Below are positions 25,693 to 33,797 of a stretch of 64,000 nt of DNA, one piece after another. This DNA is from JBCCFK01 sp965262315. GTDB lineage: Bacteria > Actinomycetota > Acidimicrobiia > Acidimicrobiales > UBA8592. Where the stretch lies: the NCBI GenBank assembly GCA_965262315.1, contig CBDHFJ010000101.1, positions 52,193-116,192 on the forward strand, in the 5' to 3' direction. The notes under the pieces were generated by a model that made no database searches, had not been told where the DNA came from, and saw only the letters and a list, made by a program, of their open reading frames with translations. Every line of letters begins with the position of its first letter. Position 1 is the stretch's first letter. The position numbers and the translations under genes are program-made.

Positions 25693-26214
25693 TCAGAAGA
25701 GCTCGGCCACCTCGCGGAGCGGGCGAGTGCCGTCCCAGGTGTCGGCGGCTCGGCGGATGAGGCTGAAGAGACCGACGATGCCGTCGTTGCGTTCGATGAG
25801 CTCGAGCATGGCGCCGGTGTCGGCCGAGGTGTCGAAGTAGCAGATGTTGCTGCCGGCGCCCATGTCCATCGCGACCTCGTACCGCTGCTCGAGCCGGGTG
25901 CGATCGGCGGCGTAGTCGTCGGACCACACGCCCACGTGGTGGAACGCCGTCCGATCCGGAGCCACCAGGTCGTGATAGACGTTCGGCGCGCTCGAGGTCA
26001 CGTCGATGAGCTCGATCTGCCCTTGGGGGCTCTCGGCCCACGCGACCCGCATGGTGAGCTCACCCGGGCCGCCGCGGTAGGCGAAGCCGTCTCGGGAGGC
26101 GGCATCGACTTCGCTCACGAAGAAGGGTCCGACCCCGACCTGGTTCGCCCAGTGGTCGACGGCGACGTCGAGGTCGGGGACGTGCCAGGCGAACTGGAAT
26201 GGTGGGGTGCTCAT
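25693..26214 (-). CDS. VOC (glyoxalase/bleomycin-resistance) family protein
   Basis: Protein of 173 residues with one VOC module pair: FAWHVPDLDVAVDHWANQVG, with a His metal ligand, and AFHHVGVWSDDYAADRTRLE, with a second His. GAMLELIERNDGIVGLF carries the Glu. The layout resembles methylmalonyl-CoA epimerase-type and glyoxalase_4 proteins. The substrate is not predictable. Its ATG overlaps the stop of the upstream acyl-CoA dehydrogenase by four bases, implying a coupled pair in acyl-CoA metabolism. Confidence 0.87.
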   Translation of the reverse strand: MSTPPFQFAWHVPDLDVAVDHWANQVGVGPFFVSEVDAASRDGFAYRGGPGELTMRVAWAESPQGQIELIDVTSSAPNVYHDLVAPDRTAFHHVGVWSDDYAADRTRLEQRYEVAMDMGAGSNICYFDTSADTGAMLELIERNDGIVGLFSLIRRAADTWDGTRPLREVAELF

Positions 26215-27467
26215 CCCTTCGCCCGCCCCGCATAGCCGAAGAGCTTCCCCGCCACCTTGCGGATCTGGATCTCCTCGGTGCCCTCGGTGATCCGGTAGCG
26301 GCGATGGTGGCGGTAGATGTGCTCGAACGGCATGGCCCGGCCGTAGCCGACGCCGCCGCAGGTCTGCATCGCCCGGTCGGCTGCGTCACAACAGAACCGG
26401 TTGGCCCGGTAATTGCACATGGCGACCTTGTCGGTGATCTCCATGTGGTCGATGCCCTCGTCGAGCTGCCACGCGGTCTTGTGGATCAGGGCCCGCAGCA
26501 TCTCGGCCTCGGTGTAGAGCTCGGCCATCGGGAACTGGATGGCCTGGTTCTGCGAGAGCGGCTTGCCGAAGGTGGTGCGGTTGTTGGCCCATTCGACGGC
26601 CACGTCGATGCAGTGGAGCCCGGCGCCCAGCGACGATGCCGCTTGGCGGATGCGGTTCTCGTGCACGAAGAGCTGTGCCGTCTGCAGGCCTCGGCCCTCC
26701 TCCCCCAGGATGTCGGCGTCGCTGACTCGGACGTCGGTCAGGGTCACGTGTGCGTGGTCGGTGGGCATGTTGAACGTCCACATGAACTCCTCGACCTGGA
26801 AGCCGGGGGTGTCCACGGGGGTGATGAAGCAGGTGATGCCATGCCCCTCGCCGGGATTCCCCGAGGTGCGGGCGAAGATGTAGTCGTGGCTGGCGTGGTG
26901 CAGGCCGGTGTTCCAGTACTTCTCACCGTTGATGACCCACTCCTCGCCGTCGCGCACCGCGGTGGTCTCCATCCACGTGGCGTCGGAGCCGTGATTGGGC
27001 TCGGTGAGGCCGAACCCGATGCGAGCCTCGCCCGCGAGCATCTTCGGGATCCAGGTCTGCTGCTGCTCTTCGGTGCCGTAGCGCTCCATCATCAGCACGG
27101 TCACCAGGTTGCCGACGATGGAGTTCTCGTTCTGGAGGTCGTTGTGCAGGCCCAGCCCCTTGCGGGCCAGGTGCTCGCGCACGATGGCCATGTCGAGGTT
27201 GGTGCCGTCCCTGCCGCCGAAGCGCTCGGGTAGGTGGTACCGATAGAAGCCGGCCTCGTCGGCGGCCACCCGCATGCGACGCAGCAGCGCCTCCCACTCG
27301 GCGTTGGGGAGACCGTCGCGATCCCAGTCGGTGCGGCTGTCCTCGCGCCGATGATCGAAGAACCGGATGTTGTCGTCCTCGTTCTCCATGGGCTTGATCA
27401 CGTCCTCGATGAAGCGATCGAGGTCGTCCAGGAGCTGTTGCGTCTTCGCCGGGATGTTGAAGTCCAT
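26211..27467 (-). CDS. Acyl-CoA dehydrogenase family protein
   Basis: Flavin-dependent acyl-CoA dehydrogenase of 418 residues. The middle domain has FGLTEPNHGSDATWMETTA and EWVINGEKYWNTGLHHASHD (FAD and substrate contacts). The C-terminal helices include FGKPLSQNQAIQFPMAELYT, MQTCGGVGYGRAMPFEHIYR and ITEGTEEIQIRKVAGKL. The catalytic base region near RITEGTEE is normal. MDFNIPAKTQ at 27467 begins the conserved N-domain; upstream residues in the longer frame are unrelated. Coupled to the VOC gene. Confidence 0.91.
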   Translation of the reverse strand: MDFNIPAKTQQLLDDLDRFIEDVIKPMENEDDNIRFFDHRREDSRTDWDRDGLPNAEWEALLRRMRVAADEAGFYRYHLPERFGGRDGTNLDMAIVREHLARKGLGLHNDLQNENSIVGNLVTVLMMERYGTEEQQQTWIPKMLAGEARIGFGLTEPNHGSDATWMETTAVRDGEEWVINGEKYWNTGLHHASHDYIFARTSGNPGEGHGITCFITPVDTPGFQVEEFMWTFNMPTDHAHVTLTDVRVSDADILGEEGRGLQTAQLFVHENRIRQAASSLGAGLHCIDVAVEWANNRTTFGKPLSQNQAIQFPMAELYTEAEMLRALIHKTAWQLDEGIDHMEITDKVAMCNYRANRFCCDAADRAMQTCGGVGYGRAMPFEHIYRHHRRYRITEGTEEIQIRKVAGKLFGYAGRAKG

Positions 27468-27532
27468 GCCGCCGAACGTACTTTGAAGCGCGCCAGCGCG
27501 CCCGTTCGAGGCCCGGTCCTGGCCGACGACGT

Positions 27533-27688
27533 TCAGTCGTCCGGGTCGTGCCGATCGCGCTCGGCGCACTTCTCCTCGTGCAGACGAGTGGCCATCGCCA
27601 ACGCCTCGGCCCGCGTCCGGAGCCGGAACACGTCGTCGCCGTCGATCACGAGATGGTCACCCGTCACGGGGTCCTTCGTGTACAGCAT
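27533..27688 (-). CDS. Small hypothetical protein (51 aa)
   Basis: Short gene starting MLYTKDPVTGDHLVIDGDD and ending in a charged tail EKCAERDRHDPDD. The central RTRAEALAMATRLHEEKCAE is helical. A near-perfect ribosome site, AGGAGGT, lies six bases before the ATG at 27688, which is the main reason to accept it. No family recognised. It lies alone between the acyl-CoA dehydrogenase and an NTF2-like gene, all on the minus strand. Confidence 0.6.
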   Translation of the reverse strand: MLYTKDPVTGDHLVIDGDDVFRLRTRAEALAMATRLHEEKCAERDRHDPDD

Positions 27689-27749
27689 CCGGCACCTCCT
27701 CTCACTCCCTTGGCCCATCGGTCGACAACGGTCCGCTGTGATGAGCAAA

Positions 27750-27770
27750 CGACCCTGCGCACCAGGGTCG
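27750..27770 (-). terminator. Hairpin downstream of the SnoaL-like gene
   Basis: An 8-bp perfect stem: CGACCCTG (27750-27757) pairs with CAGGGTCG (27763-27770) around a 5-nt loop. On the minus strand it is followed by TTTG. It separates the SnoaL-like gene from the 51-aa gene. The rest of 27689-27961 shows no gene. Confidence 0.55.
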
Positions 27771-27961
27771 AACGACCCGGTCGGGGACGGCGCGTTCGCT
27801 GGCAGCATCGGCGGGTCGGGTGGCTGACAGGCGACGTTCGCTGACGACCCCGGGGCCGCGTGAGTCAGATCGAGACGATGGCCGGGTCACGCTCGTCCAC
27901 GCTGCCGCGTAGCCGTGTCGCCCGGAATCGGTGTGGCGGTGAACTCGCGCGGGAGCTCGGA

Positions 27962-28384
27962 TCAGTGCTTGAGGAGGAAGTCGCCCGTCATGTCGGCCGC
28001 GCCGCGGTAGAGCGGGGTCAGCAGCCGGGTGTGGAACAGCCACTCGCCGTCGACCCGGACGTACTGGTCGTCGTAGAACCCGTACATGGCGACGGTCGAC
28101 TCGTCCGGCATGTGGAGGAACTCACCCACGTACCAGCGGCCGGTCCCGGTGCCTGCGGCGGCGTCCAGTGTGGTGGTGCCGTTGTAGTAGACGTGGAAGA
28201 CCTGCGGGATGCCGCTCATGATGGAGACCCAGGTGTCGCCGATCGTGTCGCGGCCCTCCACCTTCGTGCGGCCCATGTCCCAGACGCCGTCCGGCGCCCA
28301 CGTGGACTTCCACTGCTCACCGTCGAACCGGCACACGGCGTCGGCGTAGCGGTGGATCAGATCCTGGATCTCGGTGTCGGGCAT
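27962..28384 (-). CDS. SnoaL-like/NTF2-fold nuclear transport factor 2 family protein
   Basis: Protein of 140 residues with the SnoaL_4 pattern: IQDLIHRYADAVCRFDGEQW, WAPDGVWDMG, HVYYNGTTTLD and a C-terminal YGFYDDQYVRVDGEWLFHTR. Members are small cone-shaped dimers acting as cyclases, isomerases or hydroxylase-like enzymes. The Tyr/Asp pair in the first helix matches the ring-dehydratase subgroup, but the reaction is unknown. It begins 19 nt after the RDD gene on the same strand. Confidence 0.85.
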   Translation of the reverse strand: MPDTEIQDLIHRYADAVCRFDGEQWKSTWAPDGVWDMGRTKVEGRDTIGDTWVSIMSGIPQVFHVYYNGTTTLDAAAGTGTGRWYVGEFLHMPDESTVAMYGFYDDQYVRVDGEWLFHTRLLTPLYRGAADMTGDFLLKH

Positions 28385-28403
28385 TGCGTCTCCTTGGTAC
28401 GAG

Positions 28404-29282
28404 CTACTGGCTGATGGGCTTCCACTGCTGGGTGGCGTCGTCGAACTCCATCCACGCGTTCAGCTCCGGGTCCCACTGGATGTAGGCGTTGCGATCGACG
28501 TCCCACTTGGGTGCCGAGATGCCGTCAGGCTCCGGGGTGGCCGGGGCCGCGGAGGCCTCTGGCGGTGGAGGGGTGCCCTCGGGCGGTGCGACGAAGCTGT
28601 CGGGCGGCGCGATGGGCTCGCCGATGGGAGGCGCAGCGGCCCCGCCGGGGGGAGGTGGCGAGAAGCCACCCTGGACCGGGGGGAAGCCAGTGGCGGCCAC
28701 CGGCTCGGTGGTCAGGCCCGGCACGACTGGCGGTGTTCCCACCGAGGTCTTGTCGACCACCAGCGTCTTGGCGACCATGTCGCCCACGCGGCGGTGACCC
28801 TTCGAGACGATGCCGGTGATCAGACCGACGAGCGGAAAGCCGAACGGCTGGCTGTCGACGATCCACAGCAGGGTGCGGCCGAGGTTCTTGCCCCAACCGG
28901 CCAGCTCGCCGGTCTGCTGGTCGACCACGCGGAGTCCGACGATCAGCTTGCCGGGGGAGCCTCCGGCCGCCGAGCTCACCACCCAGTGCATCAGCAGCCA
29001 GGCGCCCACCGAGATCAACACGAAGGCAGCGAAGTCGCCGCCCTCCGCGAAGATCACCGTGCCATCGGAGTACTCGCAGAAGAAGCGCGTGTCGATGTCG
29101 CACGGGTTCTCAATGTCTGCGAGCGCCTCCAGCCCCGGGTTGGCCGCGATGTCTTCGGCTGTGGGTGGCCACTCGTCGGCACCGAGGAAGAAGATCGCGG
29201 CCACCAGCGAGATGACCCCCGCGATGACCAGGTCGATCACGTAAGCGCCGATGCGCTTGCCCATCACAGCAGTGCTGTCCAC
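28404..29282 (-). CDS. RDD family membrane protein with Pro-rich tail
   Basis: Membrane protein of about 292 residues. The RDD domain opens with MGKRIGAYVIDLVIAGVISL, with Arg and Asp in the first helix. Two more helices follow (FVLISVGAWLLMHWVV and the region near WIVDSQPFGFPLVGLI), then SPGKLIVGLRVVD. Residues about 190-250 are Pro/Ala-rich, and the end has WDVDRNAYIQWDPELNAWM and QWKPISQ, resembling aromatic repeat motifs of actinobacterial RDD proteins. GTG 29282 is chosen because AGAGGAGCCACC precedes it. Function unknown; some RDD proteins are Na+/H+ antiporters. Confidence 0.85.
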   Translation of the reverse strand: MDSTAVMGKRIGAYVIDLVIAGVISLVAAIFFLGADEWPPTAEDIAANPGLEALADIENPCDIDTRFFCEYSDGTVIFAEGGDFAAFVLISVGAWLLMHWVVSSAAGGSPGKLIVGLRVVDQQTGELAGWGKNLGRTLLWIVDSQPFGFPLVGLITGIVSKGHRRVGDMVAKTLVVDKTSVGTPPVVPGLTTEPVAATGFPPVQGGFSPPPPGGAAAPPIGEPIAPPDSFVAPPEGTPPPPEASAAPATPEPDGISAPKWDVDRNAYIQWDPELNAWMEFDDATQQWKPISQ

Positions 29283-29354
29283 GGTGGCTCCTCTCGGTGG
29301 CTCGGAACAGGTTGGCACGTGGGGTCGCTCGTGGTGAACAACCCCCGGTGACGC

Positions 29355-30533
29355 TCAGGTCGTTCGATCGCCGACGTCCACCCAACCGCCGACCCGCCGC
29401 ACCATCAGATCGATGAAGGACTCGTCTCGTCCCTGCACGTCGGTCTCGATGACGTCGCCGCTGCCGACCATGCGGTGGGCGAGCATCTCCTTGGTGATCG
29501 TGCAGTCCCCGCGCAGCGCGTCCCAGGAGTAGTCGGTGACCCCGGCGGCGACGAGTTCGTCGTGGTACGTGCGCAACAGCGCCTCCTCTTCGGCGCGGTG
29601 CTCGGGGTTCAGGGCCGTGGTGATGAAGTAGGCGACGTCCCAGCCGGCCCGCCCCCACAGCATGAGCTGGTAGTCGACCACGACGATCTCGCCGTTGTCG
29701 CGGAAGAGCACGTTGTCCAGGCGGTAGTCGCCGTGGAGCACGGTCCAGGGCGCCTCGACGAGACCGTTGCTCAGCGAGAGCAGGTTCTCATCGACGCTGT
29801 CGAGCCGGTCGACCAACCGCGGGTCGACGATGTCGCTGAACCGGGACACGAACTCGGCGCGGTTTCGGCGGTAGCCGGCCTGGAACACCTTCGGTGTCCG
29901 GTTGAGGGGCCACAGCAACTTCTCGCGCTCGAGGAGGTCGCGACGCATCCAGTGGTGTGCGTGGAACTGTGCCAGGACCCGCAGCGCGGCGTGGGCGTCG
30001 TCGAGGCTTCCCCCGTCGAACTGTTCGGCTGGGCGGGCGTCGTCGATGTCTTCCATGACGAGGAGGAACCGCCGCATGGCGCTCTCGGGCAGCTTGAGCA
30101 GCCGGTCGATCATCCACTGGACGCCCCGCATGGGGAGCCGCTCCAGGAGCCACCGGACGACTTCGCCCAACCATGGCGCCGGGTTCTTGTCCATGTCGCT
30201 GTGGATGTGGCTCGGCATGGGGAGCCCGACGTCGTCGGACAGGTCGCGGTAGACCAGGATCTCGCGCTCGTACGCCATGAGGCCCTCGCCCAACGCACGG
30301 TTCGCCAGGACGCTCGAAGGCAGCTTCACCACGACGGATCCGGGCGCGTCGGGCTGTGCCGGCTCCCAGGTCAACGTGGTCCGCAGCAGGTCACCGACGA
30401 ACCCGATACCGACGCCGATGCGCTCGTGTTCGACCGCCACGACGCGGGCGCCGCCGGGCCGTTCGAGTGCGCCGTCGAACCACTCGGCCGTCAGCTCGTC
30501 GACGGACTGCGGGATGTGCCGCTTCTCTCCCAT
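29355..30533 (-). CDS. Phosphotransferase family protein (aminoglycoside/ecdysteroid-kinase-like fold)
   Basis: Kinase-like protein of 392 residues. The N-lobe contains SVVVKLPSS with the ATP-binding Lys. The catalytic loop is VLHGDYRLDNVLF (Brenner-type HGDxxxxN), and the metal-binding Asp is in IVVVDYQLMLWG. FAEF-type helices and AHHW in QFHAHHWMRR match the EcKL/DUF1679 subgroup. Such proteins phosphorylate small alcohols; drug resistance is not implied. It is followed on the same strand by the RDD gene after a 72-nt gap. Confidence 0.87.
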   Translation of the reverse strand: MGEKRHIPQSVDELTAEWFDGALERPGGARVVAVEHERIGVGIGFVGDLLRTTLTWEPAQPDAPGSVVVKLPSSVLANRALGEGLMAYEREILVYRDLSDDVGLPMPSHIHSDMDKNPAPWLGEVVRWLLERLPMRGVQWMIDRLLKLPESAMRRFLLVMEDIDDARPAEQFDGGSLDDAHAALRVLAQFHAHHWMRRDLLEREKLLWPLNRTPKVFQAGYRRNRAEFVSRFSDIVDPRLVDRLDSVDENLLSLSNGLVEAPWTVLHGDYRLDNVLFRDNGEIVVVDYQLMLWGRAGWDVAYFITTALNPEHRAEEEALLRTYHDELVAAGVTDYSWDALRGDCTITKEMLAHRMVGSGDVIETDVQGRDESFIDLMVRRVGGWVDVGDRTT

Positions 30534-30606
30534 TCGATTCCCCCCTGGGTGGAGGCAGCGTAGTCCGGGCGCGCACTGCGGGTCTCGGGGAGGTGTCGCG
30601 GCCGTC

Positions 30607-31428
30607 TCAGCGCAGGGCGGCTTGGACCTCGCTGACCTGCAGGAGGCCCAGGCCCCGATGGGCGAGGACGTCCGAAGGTGCGGTGGCGAGCAGGTGGCGG
30701 AACCGGTCGGCTCGGTGGGGGGTGGACACCAGCTCGGCCAACGGTGCCTGTTGGACGCGGATGGTGAACAGGATCCAGCCGCCAGGCGGCGTCAGCAGTC
30801 GGAGGGTTTGTCGCTCACTGCGGATGATCAGGTCGTCGAGCGCTCGGGTGGCCGGGATCACCGGGTCGCCACCGGCCGGTCGATCCGGCTGGAACAGCGA
30901 CGGGTCGGGATGGACGAACCAGTTCCTCCGCCATGCGGGCGCTTCCCCGAGGCGGTCGAAGAACGTGTCCACGCGTGCGGCCAGTCGACGCTCGTACCCG
31001 GTCACGGGGCCGTGGACCTCGGTCACGTGTCGGCCCAACTTGTCGGCGAGGCGCCACCGAGACGGGAAGCAGAGCGACGCCGCGGACAGATGCCATCCCG
31101 AAGGCCGCCGATCCATCAGGCAGAGGTCTTCCTGCACGCTCCGACCGGCGCGGTCGAGGGGGTGGAGGCCGGTGCCGTCGACGAGCTCGACTCCTGCGGC
31201 TTCGATGAGCTCGGCGGTTCGAATGGCCGCAGTCCATGCCTGCGCCTCGGCGGCGAAGACCTCGAGGTGTCGGTCGGCGCACAACGAAGCCTTCAGCGCG
31301 AGCTCGGCCTCGCGTCGTTCGTCGACCACGAGCCAGGGGCGGTCGCCGAGGGCGCGCACGCCCATGCTGACGGGGTCGGCCTCCGGATCCAGGTCCAGCT
31401 CGTCCAACCAGGACGACGCACTCGACAT
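30607..31428 (-). CDS. Heme-dependent oxidative N-demethylase-like protein (DUF3445)
   Basis: Protein of 273 residues matching the DUF3445 pattern: VQEDLCLMDRRPSGWHLSAAS, then LCFPSRWRLADKLGRHVTEV and HGPVTGYERRLAARVDTFF, and RRNWFVHPDPSLFQP. Characterised members are heme-dependent oxidative N-demethylases acting on dimethylamine-type substrates. No signal peptide or membrane helix. ATG 31428 is used; the same frame is open much further upstream, but only as antisense of the amidase gene. Divergent from the amidase. Confidence 0.82.
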   Translation of the reverse strand: MSSASSWLDELDLDPEADPVSMGVRALGDRPWLVVDERREAELALKASLCADRHLEVFAAEAQAWTAAIRTAELIEAAGVELVDGTGLHPLDRAGRSVQEDLCLMDRRPSGWHLSAASLCFPSRWRLADKLGRHVTEVHGPVTGYERRLAARVDTFFDRLGEAPAWRRNWFVHPDPSLFQPDRPAGGDPVIPATRALDDLIIRSERQTLRLLTPPGGWILFTIRVQQAPLAELVSTPHRADRFRHLLATAPSDVLAHRGLGLLQVSEVQAALR

Positions 31429-31515
31429 GACCGAAGGATCGCACACCACCCCCTGCCTCGGCCCCAGGACCGGCAGTACCCTCGCGCTCGGACCCGAGAT
31501 CTGAGGGAGACGGAC

Positions 31516-32889
31516 GTGGACACGTGGCAGGGGGATGCGGTCGGGCTGGTCGAGGCGTTCCGGTCGGGCGAGCGGTCGCCGGTCGACGAGGTCGAGGCCG
31601 TGCTGGCTGCGATCGACCGGTCGGAGCTGAACGCGTTCTCCTTCGTCGACGCCGACGGGGCCCGCGCACGGGCGGCGGCCGCGGACACTTCGTTGCCGCT
31701 CGGCGGGGTGCCGATCGGCATCAAGGAGCTCAACCAGGTCGAGGGGTGGCCGCACACGTCGGCGTCGCTGGTGTTCGCGGACCGGACCGCCACCCAGACG
31801 TCCACGATGGTGCGCCGACTGATCGAGGCCGGCGCCAACCCGGTGGGACTCACGACGGCCAGCGAGTTCGGCGGGATCAACGTCAGCACCACGCCATTGA
31901 ACGGGGTGACCCGCAATCCGTGGGACCCGGAGGCCACCGTCGGAGGCTCGTCCGGCGGGAGCGCCGCGGCGGTCGCAGGCGGGATCGTCACCCTGGCCAC
32001 CGGCGGGGACGGCGGCGGCTCGATCCGGATCCCGGCCGGCTTCTGCGGCCTCGTCGGGATGAAGGGAACCGCCGGCCGGATCCCGCGTGGGCCCAGGGCG
32101 ACCATTGCCCCCATGACGGTGGTCGAGGGGTGTCTGGCCCGCAGTGTGCGCGACGCCGCCCGCTGGTACGACGTGTGTGCCGGCTTCGACGCCCGGGACC
32201 CCTACAGCCTCCCGAAGGAGGACGACTGGGAGGGGCGGCTGGGTGGTGTCGACCTGGCCGGCAAGCGAGCGGTGATCGCTCCGGAGCTCGGGAACGCCAT
32301 CGTGGCCCCGAAGATCGTCGAGCTCGTGCAGGAGGCAGGTCGTCGCCTCGTGGCCGATGCGGGTCTGGAGCTGGTCGACGTCCCGATCGAGCTGCCGAAG
32401 ACCACCGCCGCCTGGTCGATCGCCAACCAGGCCGGTCTGTGGCTGTCGCTGCGCGAGTTGTGGCCGGACTGTCGGGACCAGATGACCAAGGTCATGGCGC
32501 TGGGCCTGGAGTTGGGGCTGGAGCACATGGATCTCGCCCGGGCGGCCGAGGTGGAGGAGGCCCGCACTGCGGCCAACGAGGCCATGGCCGCGATCTTCGA
32601 CCAGGTGGACGTGGTGATCGCGGCCACGAACCCGGACGTGGCGTTCCCGGCCTGGGTCGAGGCCAACAACCGCGTCGCGGGCGAGCGGGTGCCCGGCGGG
32701 AACAACGGCGCGCTGACGATCCCCGCGAACATCTCGGGGAACCCGGCGATCTCGGTCCCCGCCGGATTCGTCGACGGACTCCCGGTCGGCATGCAGCTCA
32801 TGGCATGTCAACACCAGGACCGGCTGCTCTTCGACCTCGCCCGGGTGGTGGAGGAGACCTGCCCCTGGCCGCTGGTGAGCACCTCGTGA
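31516..32889 (+). CDS. Amidase signature family protein
   Basis: Amidase-signature serine hydrolase of 457 residues. The Ser-cisSer-Lys triad is readable: Lys in GVPIGIKELNQVEG, cis-Ser in GGSSGGSAAAVAGG, and the nucleophile Ser in TGGDGGGSIRIPAGFCG. It hydrolyses an amide bond of an unknown substrate. The start is GTG 31516 with GAGGGAGACGG upstream. Its stop overlaps the GTG of the downstream PfkB kinase by four bases, so the two are coupled. Confidence 0.9.
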   Translation: MDTWQGDAVGLVEAFRSGERSPVDEVEAVLAAIDRSELNAFSFVDADGARARAAAADTSLPLGGVPIGIKELNQVEGWPHTSASLVFADRTATQTSTMVRRLIEAGANPVGLTTASEFGGINVSTTPLNGVTRNPWDPEATVGGSSGGSAAAVAGGIVTLATGGDGGGSIRIPAGFCGLVGMKGTAGRIPRGPRATIAPMTVVEGCLARSVRDAARWYDVCAGFDARDPYSLPKEDDWEGRLGGVDLAGKRAVIAPELGNAIVAPKIVELVQEAGRRLVADAGLELVDVPIELPKTTAAWSIANQAGLWLSLRELWPDCRDQMTKVMALGLELGLEHMDLARAAEVEEARTAANEAMAAIFDQVDVVIAATNPDVAFPAWVEANNRVAGERVPGGNNGALTIPANISGNPAISVPAGFVDGLPVGMQLMACQHQDRLLFDLARVVEETCPWPLVSTS

Positions 32890-33794
32890 TCGTCAGCGGC
32901 GGCGAAGCCCTCGTCGACCTGGTGCCGGAACCGGTGCCGGGCGGCGGCCCGATGAACGTCGCGATCGCCGCCACCAGGCTCGGCGTCGCCAGCGCCTTTC
33001 TCGGGCGCGTGTCGACCGACGCCCACGGCCGGCAGATCTGGGACCACCTGCGCGCCAACGGCGTCGACCTGCGGCTCGCCGAGCGCGGCGACGAACCCAC
33101 CGCCAGAGCCATCATCGAGCACACGCCAAAGCTGCAGTTCCGCTTCGAGGGCGACGGCACCGCCGACCAGGCCCTCACGTCGGCCTCGCTCGAGCCGATC
33201 GGCCCCGGCCCGCACATCCTGCACGGCGGCACCCTCGGGCTGTTCCGGGGTCGAACCGCCGAGGTCCTCGCCGACGCCGCAGAGCGTCACGACGGCATCG
33301 TGTCGCTCGACCCGAACGTGCGGCCGCAGATCATCGACGACCGGGCTCGCTGGGACCATTTCCACGACCGCTGGGTCGCGTGCTGCCACGTCTATCGGGG
33401 GTCCGACGAGGACTTTGACTGGATCTGGCCCGGCCGCACGGCGGAGGACTGCGCCGCCGAGCTGCTCGAACGAGGCGTGCGCGTCGTGATGTTGACCCGG
33501 GGCCCCGAGGGAGCCGTGGTCTTCACCGCGGACCATCGGATCGCCGCGCCCGGCGTGGAGGTGGTCGTGGTCGACACCGTGGGCGCCGGTGACACCTTCG
33601 TCGCCGGCGTGCTGGCCTCGCTGGCCGACCGGGGTCTGTCCGGCGATCCGTCCGCGCTGGCAGCGCTGACCCAAGCGGACTGGGCCGACATCGCCGGCTT
33701 CGCGGGACGGGCCGCCGCGATCACCTGCAGCCGCCCCGGCGCCGATCCGCCGACGGCCGCGGAGCTCGGCGTGCCACCGCTCGGCGGCGGCTGA
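32886..33794 (+). CDS. PfkB family carbohydrate kinase
   Basis: Ribokinase-fold sugar kinase of 302 residues. The N-terminal GGGPMNVAIAATRLG is the PfkB signature 1 region. Signature 2 is VVDTVGAGDTFVAGVLA, with the catalytic Asp after GAG. The layout resembles fructokinases. GTG 32886 overlaps the amidase stop, indicating coupling. The gene ends 3 nt before the stop of the convergent GrdB-family gene. Confidence 0.9.
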   Translation: MIVSGGEALVDLVPEPVPGGGPMNVAIAATRLGVASAFLGRVSTDAHGRQIWDHLRANGVDLRLAERGDEPTARAIIEHTPKLQFRFEGDGTADQALTSASLEPIGPGPHILHGGTLGLFRGRTAEVLADAAERHDGIVSLDPNVRPQIIDDRARWDHFHDRWVACCHVYRGSDEDFDWIWPGRTAEDCAAELLERGVRVVMLTRGPEGAVVFTADHRIAAPGVEVVVVDTVGAGDTFVAGVLASLADRGLSGDPSALAALTQADWADIAGFAGRAAAITCSRPGADPPTAAELGVPPLGGG

Positions 33795-33797
33795 GCC

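Noticed and set aside
29355..30533. Aminoglycoside resistance kinase
   Set aside because: Only the general phosphotransferase motifs are present; the subgroup resembles EcKL/DUF1679 proteins with no resistance context.
30607..32814. A 735-codon minus-strand frame spanning the amidase
   Set aside because: Only its last 273 codons (from ATG 31428) show family similarity; the rest is antisense to a clear amidase.
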